Of a stretch of 6,008 nucleotides of DNA, positions 1 through 5,602 are shown one piece after another. Positions within the stretch are counted from its first letter, which is position 1. The number at the start of each line of letters is the position of its first letter. The DNA is taken from the NCBI GenBank assembly GCA_002395865.1, contig DGVE01000069.1:1-6008 (forward strand). Direction: 5' to 3'. The position numbers and the translations under genes are program-made. The notes under the pieces were generated by a model. That model did no database searches. It worked only from the letters and a program-made list of their open reading frames with translations, and had not been told where the DNA came from. Source of the DNA: Lachnospiraceae bacterium UBA4292 (GTDB lineage: Bacteria; Bacillota; Clostridia; Lachnospirales; Lachnospiraceae).

Positions 1-918
1 CTTGCAAATGTGCAGCTGAACCTACAGGCGGCTTACAAGAACTTTTTCACCGTGAAAGGAACAAGGCACCCTAAATTCAAGAGCAAAAAGACTGCACGCG
101 CTTCCTATACCACCAATAATCAGAAAGGTACTGTTTCCATTGATTTCGGAAATGGAACTATCCGCCTGCCCAAAGCGGGCAATGTAAAAGTAGTGATCCA
201 TCGCATACCTGATCCGGCATGGGTTCTGAAATCTGCAACGGTATCAATGGAGCGTGACGGCAGTTATTACATATCCGTTCTTTTTGAAATCAAACAAGCC
301 CTGCCCGAAACGTTTGAGCACCCCGAACTTAACGCAGTCGGCCTTGATTACAAGTCGGACGGCTTATATGCAGACTCAGACGGCAATGTGAGTGGTTCAC
401 CAAAGTATTACCGTAAGGCTCAAAATAGGCGTACGCATGTACAGAGGGGTCTACGTAACAAGGAAGAGGGCTCCAATAACTACAAGAAACACAATCTCAA
501 GCGTGCTAAGATCGAACGCCATGTTGCAAATCAGAGAAAAGACCATCTGCATAAGCTGAGTACCGCGATAGCCAAGCGATACGATCTTGTAGCGGTCGAA
601 ACTCTTGATATGAAAGCTATGTCAAACAAAGGTTTTGGAAATGGCAAGGCGACTCTCGATAATGGCTGGGGTATGTTTGTCAGAATGCTTGAATACAAGC
701 TTGCCCGCAGAGGGAAGGTGCTTATCAAAGTAGATAAGTGGTATCCATCCAGCCAGTTGTGTCACTGTTGCGGTACTCAAAACCAAGAACTAAAGGATTT
801 ATCCATGCGTAAATGGATATGTCCCTCGTGTGGATCTGAGCACGACCGTGATACCAACGCCGCAATCAATATCAAAAGGGAAGGTATAAGACAGTATCTA
901 TCCGGTGTATCGGCCTGA
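1..918 (+). CDS. tnpB: TnpB, RNA-guided nuclease of an IS200/IS605 element (5' end cut off by window edge)
   Basis: TnpB is an omega-RNA-guided DNA endonuclease, ancestral to Cas12, that cuts empty donor sites and so helps the transposon persist. The frame is open through position 1, so the GTG at position 10 is not taken as the start; compared with usual lengths (about 370-410 residues) roughly 70-100 N-terminal residues are missing. Counting from codon 10, the RuvC catalytic acidic residues are all present: D113 in VGLDYKSDGL, E198 in VAVETLDM and D281 in HDRDTNAA. The zinc finger C251-x2-C254 / C271-x2-C274 is intact with 16 residues between the pairs. RNA-binding-type basic patches occur at 133-175. 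No internal stop or frameshift is visible, so the nuclease core looks functional. The stop codon lies inside a hairpin of the downstream RNA. Confidence 0.93.
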   Translation, partial: LANVQLNLQAAYKNFFTVKGTRHPKFKSKKTARASYTTNNQKGTVSIDFGNGTIRLPKAGNVKVVIHRIPDPAWVLKSATVSMERDGSYYISVLFEIKQALPETFEHPELNAVGLDYKSDGLYADSDGNVSGSPKYYRKAQNRRTHVQRGLRNKEEGSNNYKKHNLKRAKIERHVANQRKDHLHKLSTAIAKRYDLVAVETLDMKAMSNKGFGNGKATLDNGWGMFVRMLEYKLARRGKVLIKVDKWYPSSQLCHCCGTQNQELKDLSMRKWICPSCGSEHDRDTNAAINIKREGIRQYLSGVSA

Positions 919-1063
919 TATACCGGAATATGGTAGGGCGGGAACCGCCCGAACCTATAACGCCTGCGGAGCCCACAGCCTCTGCCGTGCGGAGTATGCT
1001 CCGTTTTGGTAAGCTGCAGCGTTGAAGCAGGAAGCTCGGTCGTTTATGACCGAGTAAGTTCAC
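1..1063 (+). mobile_element. IS200/IS605-type element, right-hand part (left end outside window)
   Basis: This stretch consists of a tnpB-like gene entering from the left edge followed by about 145 nt of structured non-coding DNA. That DNA ends in a stem-loop (CTCGGTC at 1035-1041 pairing with GACCGAG at 1048-1054) and the sequence TAAGTTCAC at 1055-1063. A hairpin followed by a TTCAC-like end shortly after tnpB is the usual right end of IS200/IS605 elements, which carry subterminal hairpins instead of inverted repeats and make no target duplication. The exact end is inferred from that resemblance and could be off by a few bases. No tnpA (Y1 transposase) is in the window; it may lie to the left or be absent, in which case the copy would move only if TnpA were supplied in trans. 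Confidence 0.75.
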
Positions 1064-1080
1064 TTACACTCTGCTAATTT
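902..1080 (+). ncRNA. Probable omega-RNA (reRNA) scaffold and guide from the element's right end
   Basis: TnpB proteins use an RNA made from the 3' end of their gene and the element's right end, with the guide copied from DNA just outside. Several stems are visible here: 902-910 with 918-926 (9 bp, one G-U pair, enclosing the tnpB stop codon); GGGCGG 936-941 with CCGCCC 945-950; CGGAG 990-994 with CTCCG 999-1003; CCTGC 963-967 with GCAGG 1027-1031 as a long-range pairing; and the terminal hairpin 1035-1054. The scaffold would end near 1063, and the guide would be the next 16-20 nt (starting TTACACTCTG). The 5' boundary is unknown and may lie further inside tnpB. Boundaries are inferred by analogy with characterised IS605 elements. 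Confidence 0.6.
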
Positions 1081-1106
1081 ATATTCCCCGCTTAGTCAAA
1101 AACTGC

Positions 1107-1135
1107 TTGACAAACCGGATTGAATCGATTACGAT
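1107..1135 (+). promoter_or_regulatory. Sigma-A-type promoter for the short RNA upstream of the ToxN gene
   Basis: A perfect -35 box TTGACA (1107-1112) is followed after exactly 17 bp by TACGAT (1130-1135), a 4/6 match to TATAAT. Transcription would begin near 1142 and meet the terminator at 1221-1251. It lies just beyond the inferred IS right end, so the insertion left it intact. It is probably also the promoter of the toxin gene through terminator read-through, since none is evident between 1252 and 1268. Confidence 0.6.
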
Positions 1136-1141
1136 GCATAG

Positions 1142-1251
1142 TAGATGGAGCATCCTGCCGATAAGTGGATTGTAGACGAGGGTATATCTATCCAACTAAC
1201 AGTGACGGATGTACTGAAATGGCTGTGCATATTTTTGCACAGCCGTTTTTT
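1142..1251 (+). ncRNA. Candidate RNA antitoxin (ToxI-like position, no tandem repeats)
   Basis: A transcript of about 110 nt is bounded by a near-consensus promoter and an intrinsic terminator, and it lies directly upstream of a ToxN/AbiQ-family toxin gene. In type III toxin-antitoxin loci this place is held by the RNA antitoxin ToxI, with the terminator setting the RNA:toxin ratio. Usual ToxI RNAs are tandem repeats of about 34-48 nt; reading 1064-1220 I find no convincing repeat. Possible folding includes AGT/GGAT (1164-1170) with ATCC/AACT (1190-1197), CAGT (1200-1203) with ACTG (1213-1216), and a small GATG/CATC hairpin (1144-1154). The antitoxin role rests on position only. Alternatives are a degenerate one-unit ToxI, or a leader RNA covering a gene remnant (see the remnant entry). 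Confidence 0.45.
1221..1251 (+). terminator. Intrinsic terminator between candidate antitoxin RNA and ToxN gene
   Basis: A perfect 9-bp stem, GGCTGTGCA (1221-1229) with TGCACAGCC (1236-1244), encloses a 6-nt loop and is followed by G and six T (1246-1251). It lies 17 nt before the toxin start codon. A terminator in this place is characteristic of type III toxin-antitoxin operons, where limited read-through gives a little toxin mRNA and much antitoxin RNA. Confidence 0.93.
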
Positions 1252-1268
1252 GCTTTTGGGGTAAGGCT

Positions 1269-1847
1269 ATGGATAATAATACTGAACTGAAATTATATAG
1301 GGTCATTCCTTCGTATACGGAGTTTTTGCGTGATGAATCTTTGGGAGGAGACTTAAGAGTTCAGATGGTTAAAGGAAAAGAAGCGAGACCTTTTATTGGC
1401 ATTTTGACCATGTGCAATGGTCAAAACTACTGTATACCACTTACACGAATAGAAGGGAAGGAAAAACTTAGCGGAAAAGGTGGTACTAAGAGAGGGGCCA
1501 TTGACTATTCCCCCATCATTATAAATGGTGTGCCAAAAGCCGGAATTCAATTCAGCAGGATGATACCTGTACCCGATAATGTGCTTCGTGAATTGGATGT
1601 TAAAGACCATAAACATGATCTAAAACGTCAGAAAGATGATAAGCGGCTACGCAGAGAGGAATTGGAGTGGATTCGCCAGAATAGGCACGATATTATCAAC
1701 AAGGCGCAAACGTTATATAATGCTTACATATCCGGGATGCAGTTTAAAAGGCGTGATGATTGTCTGAATTTCCCACAGCTTGAAACTCTTTGCAAGGATT
1801 ACGAGCGCATACATGTTCCGCAGCACCATGATCAAGGTAAGAGATGA
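1269..1847 (+). CDS. Type III toxin-antitoxin system toxin, ToxN/AbiQ-family endoribonuclease
   Basis: ToxN/AbiQ proteins are sequence-specific endoribonucleases, held inactive by a small RNA and often acting in abortive infection against phage. The 192-residue product follows the family layout in order: N-terminal LKLYRVIPSYTEFLRD (8-23), the core strand pair RPFIGILT...YCIPLT (40-59), GIQFSRMIPVP (92-102), then C-terminal helices LEWIRQNRHDIINKAQTLY (132-150) and CLNFPQLETLCKDYE (165-179). Length is slightly above the usual 165-200 range middle. The loop after PLT, where ToxN has its S/K active-site pair, reads RIEGKEK, so the catalytic lysine is not placed with certainty (K64 or K66). A strongly basic linker (112-131) and a short polar tail are distinctive. 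The start ATG has GGGG (1258-1261) 7 nt upstream. Codons are more AT-rich than in the next genes, suggesting acquisition. Family call firm; activity inferred. Confidence 0.85.
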   Translation: MDNNTELKLYRVIPSYTEFLRDESLGGDLRVQMVKGKEARPFIGILTMCNGQNYCIPLTRIEGKEKLSGKGGTKRGAIDYSPIIINGVPKAGIQFSRMIPVPDNVLRELDVKDHKHDLKRQKDDKRLRREELEWIRQNRHDIINKAQTLYNAYISGMQFKRRDDCLNFPQLETLCKDYERIHVPQHHDQGKR

Positions 1848-1876
1848 ATTAGCCGGCCTTTTTGAACATATTTGGT

Positions 1877-1905
1877 TTGCTTTTTTATTAGATAATCTGT
1901 ATAAT
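1877..1905 (+). promoter_or_regulatory. Sigma-A-type promoter for the aldehyde dehydrogenase gene
   Basis: A perfect -10 box TATAAT (1900-1905) sits 17 bp downstream of TTGCTT (1877-1882), a weak 3/6 -35 box. The preceding stretch is T-rich. Transcription would start near 1912, leaving a leader of about 25 nt before the ATG at 1937. No operator-like dyad is seen. Between the toxin stop (1847) and this promoter there is no convincing terminator, so toxin read-through into the next gene is possible. Confidence 0.65.
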
Positions 1906-1936
1906 AGTGTTTAGTAGCATGCGAGGGGGTATTAGG

Positions 1937-3355
1937 ATGGGGCATACACAGGAAGAGATAAAAGCCATAGTTGACAGGCAGAGGCAGTTCTTCATGTCGG
2001 GGAAGACACTGGATGTGGAGTGGCGCGTAAGACAGCTCAAGAGGCTCAGGAAGGCCGTCTGCGAGCACGAGGAGATGCTTAAGGCGGCTTTGTACGAGGA
2101 CCTCGCTAAAAGCCCCGTGGAGGCCTATCTGTGCGATATAGGTCCTGTCATAGTGGAGATAAACGAGATATTAAAAGGCATCAGGAAATGGGCTGCTCCC
2201 GAGAAGCATTACAGCGGTATGATGTGCTTTCCGAGCACTAAGACCACGGTCTACAAGATGCCATACGGCGTGTCACTGGTAATAAGCCCGTTCAACTTCC
2301 CGATACTGCTCACGCTTGGCGTTCTGGCGGCTTCCATCAGCGGCGGCAACACCGCTGTGATAAAGGCCAGCTCGAAATCCGCAGCGAGTACGAGGGCGCT
2401 GAAGAAGCTGATAGAGGATACATTTCCCGAGAAGTATGTGACCGTGATAGACGGCGGACACGATGTGGCGGATATGTGCCTCGAGCAGAGATTTGACAAG
2501 ATATTCTACACAGGTTCGCCTGCGGTGGCGAAGCACGTCCTCGAGGCGGCTTCACACAATCTGACGTCCGTGGCTCTTGAGCTCGGAGGTGAGACAGGCA
2601 ACTGGGCAGTCGTAAGAAAGGACGCCGACATAAAGGACGCCGCACGCAAGATAGCCTTCTTCAAGCTCTGCAACGCGGGCCAGATCTGCATAAATATCAA
2701 TCAGATCGCCGTGGCGAGGGAGATAGCGCACGATTTCCTCGAGGAACTTAAGAAGGAATTCGTCCGCCAGATAGGCGAGAGGGCCGAGGAGAACCCCGAC
2801 TATCCGAAGCTCATAACCTCCGCGGTATATGATAAGTGCGAGAGGCTGACGGAAGAGTACAGGGACAGAATAGTATTCGGAGGAAGCGGTGACAGAGCTT
2901 CCTGCCGCTTTGCGCCGACGATCATTTACCCTGTGGGAGAGGACGAGGACATAGTAAAGCATGAGCTTTTCTGCCCGCTGCTCCCCGTGGTACCTTTCGA
3001 GGACGGGGCGGTCGATAAGCTCATGCGAATGATAGGGCAGAGGGAGCACCCCCTCGCCATGTATGTGTTTACTTCGGATATGAAGTGGGCGGATCATGTC
3101 ATGTCCACTCAGCAGTTCGGTGGAGGCTGCATCAATGAGGTCTGCATCCACATGATGGTCAGGGGCGTGCCGTTTAACGGTACGGGTCACTCCGGTATGG
3201 GAGCCTACCACGGAGAGTGGGGATTTCGCGAGTTCACCCACCCGCAGACCGTGCTCACGGGAAGCACGCGTTTTAATCTGCCGCTCAGGGAGCACCCGTA
3301 TTCGGGCAAGAGCGGTGACCTGAAGCTGAAGCTTCTGAAAATGTTTGAGAGGTAG
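1937..3355 (+). CDS. Aldehyde dehydrogenase family protein, ALDH3-like
   Basis: This is an NAD(P)-dependent oxidoreductase that converts an aldehyde to a carboxylate through a cysteine thiohemiacetal; the substrate cannot be read from sequence. The start is ATG 1937 (472 residues): GAGGGGG (1923-1929) lies 7 nt upstream, and the predicted transcript begins after the longer GTG 1907 alternative. Catalytic landmarks are present: N120 in ISPFNFP, the cofactor-site lysine K143 in AVIKAS, FYTGS (190-194), E215 in ELGG, nucleophile C251 in NAGQIC, and E343 in KHELF. The C-terminal PFNGTGHSGMGAYHG (412-426) is typical of the ALDH3-like branch. Departures from the family are KASSKS for the usual KPSE, ELGGETGN for ELGGKSP and ELFCP for E(I/L)FGP. 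Lacking a signal peptide, it should be cytosolic. It is monocistronic and faces the kinase gene tail to tail. Confidence 0.9.
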   Translation: MGHTQEEIKAIVDRQRQFFMSGKTLDVEWRVRQLKRLRKAVCEHEEMLKAALYEDLAKSPVEAYLCDIGPVIVEINEILKGIRKWAAPEKHYSGMMCFPSTKTTVYKMPYGVSLVISPFNFPILLTLGVLAASISGGNTAVIKASSKSAASTRALKKLIEDTFPEKYVTVIDGGHDVADMCLEQRFDKIFYTGSPAVAKHVLEAASHNLTSVALELGGETGNWAVVRKDADIKDAARKIAFFKLCNAGQICININQIAVAREIAHDFLEELKKEFVRQIGERAEENPDYPKLITSAVYDKCERLTEEYRDRIVFGGSGDRASCRFAPTIIYPVGEDEDIVKHELFCPLLPVVPFEDGAVDKLMRMIGQREHPLAMYVFTSDMKWADHVMSTQQFGGGCINEVCIHMMVRGVPFNGTGHSGMGAYHGEWGFREFTHPQTVLTGSTRFNLPLREHPYSGKSGDLKLKLLKMFER

Positions 3356-3358
3356 GGC

Positions 3359-4639
3359 CTACACTCCGCGGACCATCACCACGGCGTGAAACTCCTTATC
3401 CTCCTCGGAATAATACAGTTCCAACTGTCCGTCGTATTTTTCTGCAATACGGCGGACACTTTTTATGCCTAGGCCGTGGCCGTCCTCAGTGCCGGAGGGC
3501 AGCTTTCCCTCACTGTCAAAAGGCGTGGTGTCGCATGAATTCGTCACGCTGACGGTCGTGAGGCTCTCATCGCCGCGGATAATGACTGTCACGAAGCCGC
3601 TGCCGGGAGCCTGTTTCTCCACCGCATGGTATGCATTGTCCAGAAGATTGCACATAAGCGCGGTGGTGTCGCCCGCGGACATGTTAGAAAGAGCCGGACC
3701 GAACACATTCACCTCATAATCCGCGCCGGCCTTTTTGAATTCGGACGCGTAGCGGCGCAGAATGGAATTTAAGAGACTGTTGGAGCAGTACTCGCGCGGC
3801 AACATGGAGGTGTCGATGAGCTCGTTTATGTACTCGAAGGCCTCGGCGCTCTTTCCCTCGCGGCTGAGCTCCCTGATGGTCAGAAGGTGGTTCTTGATGT
3901 CGTGCACCAGTATCTTCTGGCGGGTATCCGCCTCGATCATCGACTCGCCGTACTTGGCGTCGGCTACCTCCTGATGAGTGATGACGGCCGCCTCCTGCCT
4001 CCTGAGAAACACTCTGTTTACCACTCTGATGGCAAGACAGAGCAGGCAGATCAGGATATAGATCATTGCGGTAACGGCATAGAGATCATATTTTTTGAGA
4101 TTGCCAAAATATGTCCTAAAGACACTGTATGCATTGCCCATAACCACCAGCGCACAAACAGCCGATATGATGGATGTGTTGCATCCTGTGTCCTCACGGT
4201 ATAGTGAGCTGTGTATGTAGAGTCCTCCGGCAATCTTGCTGATACAGATAAAGAGTATTGAATATTTGATCACAAAGGAAGCATGATCATTGTCGTGGAA
4301 GACAAAGACAAGCATCAATGCTAACGGCAGCCCCTCAGCCAGCGTGATTATAAAGAGTCTGAATAACAGTGCCTTAAGCCGTACCGGTCTGTTATGCATA
4401 AGCAGATACAGATATGCCCCGTATGCGCCGAGCATTGCAAACAAGGAGCAATAAAAAGCATAGGCCACCACGGCATCGGACAATTCATTGCAAAACAGCA
4501 GAAAGAACAAGACCGAAAAGGTCAGTGATATGTATAAAATCCGCCCGAAGCGCCTGATCCTGGTGACGGAATAGCCGAAGAATACGGGTATATCCGCAAG
4601 ACAGGATGCCATAAAAAGAGAAGTAATGGGACCTACCAT
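3359..4639 (-). CDS. Sensor histidine kinase, multi-pass membrane protein with GHKL ATPase domain
   Basis: Partner kinase of the LytTR regulator encoded just upstream, it should autophosphorylate in response to an unknown signal at the membrane. The 426-residue protein has about seven hydrophobic segments (near 4-22, 34-50, 57-81, 92-113, 122-142, 155-174, 187-208), then a coiled linker with the phospho-acceptor H246 in LVHDIKNHL. The ATPase part has the N box NLLDNAYHAVEK (331-342) and the G box GHGLGIKSVRRIAEKYDG (387-404). This is the AgrC/ComD-like architecture (HPK10-type), but the sensor region is not a recognised AgrC domain. The start ATG overlaps the regulator's stop by 1 nt (TGATG), with GGAGGT (4654-4649) 9 nt upstream, so translation is probably coupled. 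The sensor half is visibly more AT-rich than the kinase half. Confidence 0.92.
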   Translation of the reverse strand: MVGPITSLFMASCLADIPVFFGYSVTRIRRFGRILYISLTFSVLFFLLFCNELSDAVVAYAFYCSLFAMLGAYGAYLYLLMHNRPVRLKALLFRLFIITLAEGLPLALMLVFVFHDNDHASFVIKYSILFICISKIAGGLYIHSSLYREDTGCNTSIISAVCALVVMGNAYSVFRTYFGNLKKYDLYAVTAMIYILICLLCLAIRVVNRVFLRRQEAAVITHQEVADAKYGESMIEADTRQKILVHDIKNHLLTIRELSREGKSAEAFEYINELIDTSMLPREYCSNSLLNSILRRYASEFKKAGADYEVNVFGPALSNMSAGDTTALMCNLLDNAYHAVEKQAPGSGFVTVIIRGDESLTTVSVTNSCDTTPFDSEGKLPSGTEDGHGLGIKSVRRIAEKYDGQLELYYSEEDKEFHAVVMVRGV

Positions 4640-5343
4640 CAGTCATTTACCTCCAGATAAAGTAGATAGTTTTTCTTGAAATCATTGTAGCGTCTCCTCG
4701 AAAGAAATACTCTGTGCCTTCCTCCGCACAGCTCTATCTCATCGTGCGTAAAGCCTGTCACGTAGCCCATATTTACGATAAAGCTCCTGTGCGGGGAGAA
4801 GAAGCTGCCGCTGCCAAGCCTCTCCATCCAGTCGGACATGGTGACAGCGCATCTTATATCGTCATTTGCTGTGTGCACGGTAGAGCCGTGGCCGTCGCTT
4901 TCTATCATGATGATATCGCCCGAGCGCAGTGAGACAGTGCCTGAAGGCGTCTCGATGACTACCGGCCGGCTCTTGGACATGTACTGCCTTATGGCCTCCT
5001 TAAGGTTGCGGTCAAATCTCGCAGGCACTATCGGCTTTGACAGGTACCTGAAGGTGTTAAAGCGCAGAGCGTCATCCAGATAATCCATGTAGGATGTGAT
5101 CACTATTATGATCACGTGGCGGTTGCGGCTCTTCAACTGCCTGCCGACCTCCACACCGCCGATGCCGGGCATCTCCATATCGAGAAACACTATATCGAAG
5201 TCGCCTCCCGCAAGGAGCGCCGCCCCTTCAGTAAATGTACACACTTCGGGCATGTCCTGCCCGGAGCCGGCGAAAAAAGACCTCACCAGCTCCTCGATCT
5301 GCCTGACCATGCGGATATCATCATCACATATCGCAATTTTCAT
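4639..5343 (-). CDS. Response regulator, receiver plus LytTR DNA-binding domain
   Basis: This is a transcription factor of the AgrA/LytR/VirR class, phosphorylated by the adjacent kinase and binding DNA as a dimer on direct repeats. In 234 residues, the receiver (1-120) has the acidic cluster D8-D9-D10 in MKIAICDDD, phospho-acceptor D55 in IVFLDMEMPG, T83 in ITSYMDY and K103 in YLSKPI. The LytTR domain (about 128-230) shows the typical FFSPHRSFIVNMGYV (181-195) and LSRRRYNDFKKNYL (214-227). The start at 5343 is chosen over an in-frame ATG at 5436 because the receiver begins exactly there, AAAGAGA (5358-5352) lies 8 nt upstream, and the promoter falls inside the longer alternative. It is the first gene of a two-gene operon with the kinase. 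Target genes are not evident beyond its own promoter. Confidence 0.93.
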   Translation of the reverse strand: MKIAICDDDIRMVRQIEELVRSFFAGSGQDMPEVCTFTEGAALLAGGDFDIVFLDMEMPGIGGVEVGRQLKSRNRHVIIIVITSYMDYLDDALRFNTFRYLSKPIVPARFDRNLKEAIRQYMSKSRPVVIETPSGTVSLRSGDIIMIESDGHGSTVHTANDDIRCAVTMSDWMERLGSGSFFSPHRSFIVNMGYVTGFTHDEIELCGGRHRVFLSRRRYNDFKKNYLLYLEVND

Positions 5344-5386
5344 GACTGTATTCTCTTTCGATCCTCTTCCGGAAGTATCTGAGACA

Positions 5387-5414
5387 AGTATAAGACATAT
5401 GCGACTTTTGTCAA
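5387..5414 (-). promoter_or_regulatory. Promoter of the response regulator-kinase operon
   Basis: On the minus strand a perfect -35 box TTGACA (5414-5409) and TATACT (5392-5387, 5/6 match) are separated by 16 bp. Transcription should start near 5380, giving a leader of about 37 nt before the ATG at 5343. It supports the shorter start of the regulator gene. Confidence 0.8.
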
Positions 5415-5420
5415 GGCGGT

Positions 5421-5455
5421 TGGGCATGCCATTCATGCCCCGTGGGCTGCCATTT
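5421..5455 (-). promoter_or_regulatory. Candidate LytTR operator: two direct repeats with 21-bp period
   Basis: On the minus strand AATGGCAGCCCA (5454-5443) and AATGGCATGCCCA (5433-5421) repeat with the common AATGGCA cores exactly 21 bp apart, and the nearer one ends 6 bp before the -35 box. LytTR proteins such as AgrA are known to bind two direct repeats of about 9 bp on the same helix face, some two helical turns apart, just upstream of -35. The site may therefore serve autoregulation. An alternative reading of the same DNA is a 7-bp inverted repeat, GGGCATG (5422-5428) with CATGCCC (5434-5440). Confidence 0.5.
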
Positions 5456-5503
5456 GCGCAGCAGGTTATACTACAGGTTCAAAAAACAACAAAAATTAAA
5501 ATT

Positions 5504-5523
5504 TGTTGGACATGTGTTGGACA
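5504..5523 (+). repeat. Tandem 9-bp direct repeats TGTTGGACA, possible operator
   Basis: TGTTGGACA occurs perfectly twice, at 5504-5512 and 5515-5523, with a 2-bp spacer and an 11-bp period, one helical turn. The pair follows an A-rich stretch (5481-5501) and ends 9 bp before TATACT (5532-5537), a possible -10 box for the plus-strand small gene. No good -35 lies at 16-18 bp, so the repeats could be a binding site for an activator or repressor acting there. This is inference from position and exact repetition. Confidence 0.4.
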
Positions 5524-5589
5524 GGGCATAGTATACTGCGGCGCGTAAGGTGCAGCTTGGGCACTTAATAATCAGTATGATATGGTAAA

Positions 5590-5596
5590 GAGAGGG
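5590..5596 (+). promoter_or_regulatory. Ribosome binding site of the small divergent gene
   Basis: GAGAGGG sits 6 nt before the ATG at 5603. It is a strong, well-spaced site, which argues that ATG 5603 is or was a genuine start even though the fourth codon is TGA. Confidence 0.55.
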
Positions 5597-5602
5597 AACT
5601 CA

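Larger units (their letters stand above)
1064..1264 (+). pseudogene. Possible degenerate reading frame between IS end and toxin gene
   Basis: In one frame (codons starting 1064, 1067 and so on) this stretch reads as plausible protein interrupted by three stops, one at 1121-1123 and a tandem pair at 1139-1144. The part after the stops starts with ATG at 1145 and includes the protein-like stretch DKWIVDEGISIQLTV, then runs through the terminator hairpin to a TAA at 1262. I do not recognise the family. It has no ribosome binding site and would be leaderless on the predicted transcript. It may be the leftover 3' end of a gene, or chance within a non-coding RNA. The two readings of this region, RNA antitoxin and gene remnant, compete, and I favour the RNA. 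Confidence 0.2.

Noticed and set aside
1064..1220. CRISPR array or ToxI-type tandem repeats
   Set aside because: No repeat unit recurs convincingly; partial likenesses such as GGAT at 1117, 1167 and 1207 are too short.
1907..1936. Longer start (GTG 1907) for the aldehyde dehydrogenase
   Set aside because: It lies upstream of the predicted transcription start and directly after the -10 box, with no ribosome site; ATG 1937 has an excellent one.
2552..3295. Long minus-strand open frame inside the dehydrogenase gene
   Set aside because: It is antisense to a clear enzyme gene, has no family features and reflects its codon bias.
4639..5343. Naming the pair agrA/agrC
   Set aside because: The architecture is shared, but there is no agrB or agrD nearby and the sensor is not recognisably AgrC, so the symbols are not supported.
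5344..5436. Longer start (ATG 5436) for the response regulator
   Set aside because: The extension covers the promoter and operator-like repeats, and the receiver domain begins exactly at 5343.
5422..5440. GGGCATG/CATGCCC inverted repeat as a terminator
   Set aside because: The stem is not followed by a T run on either strand and lies just upstream of a promoter; an operator reading fits better.
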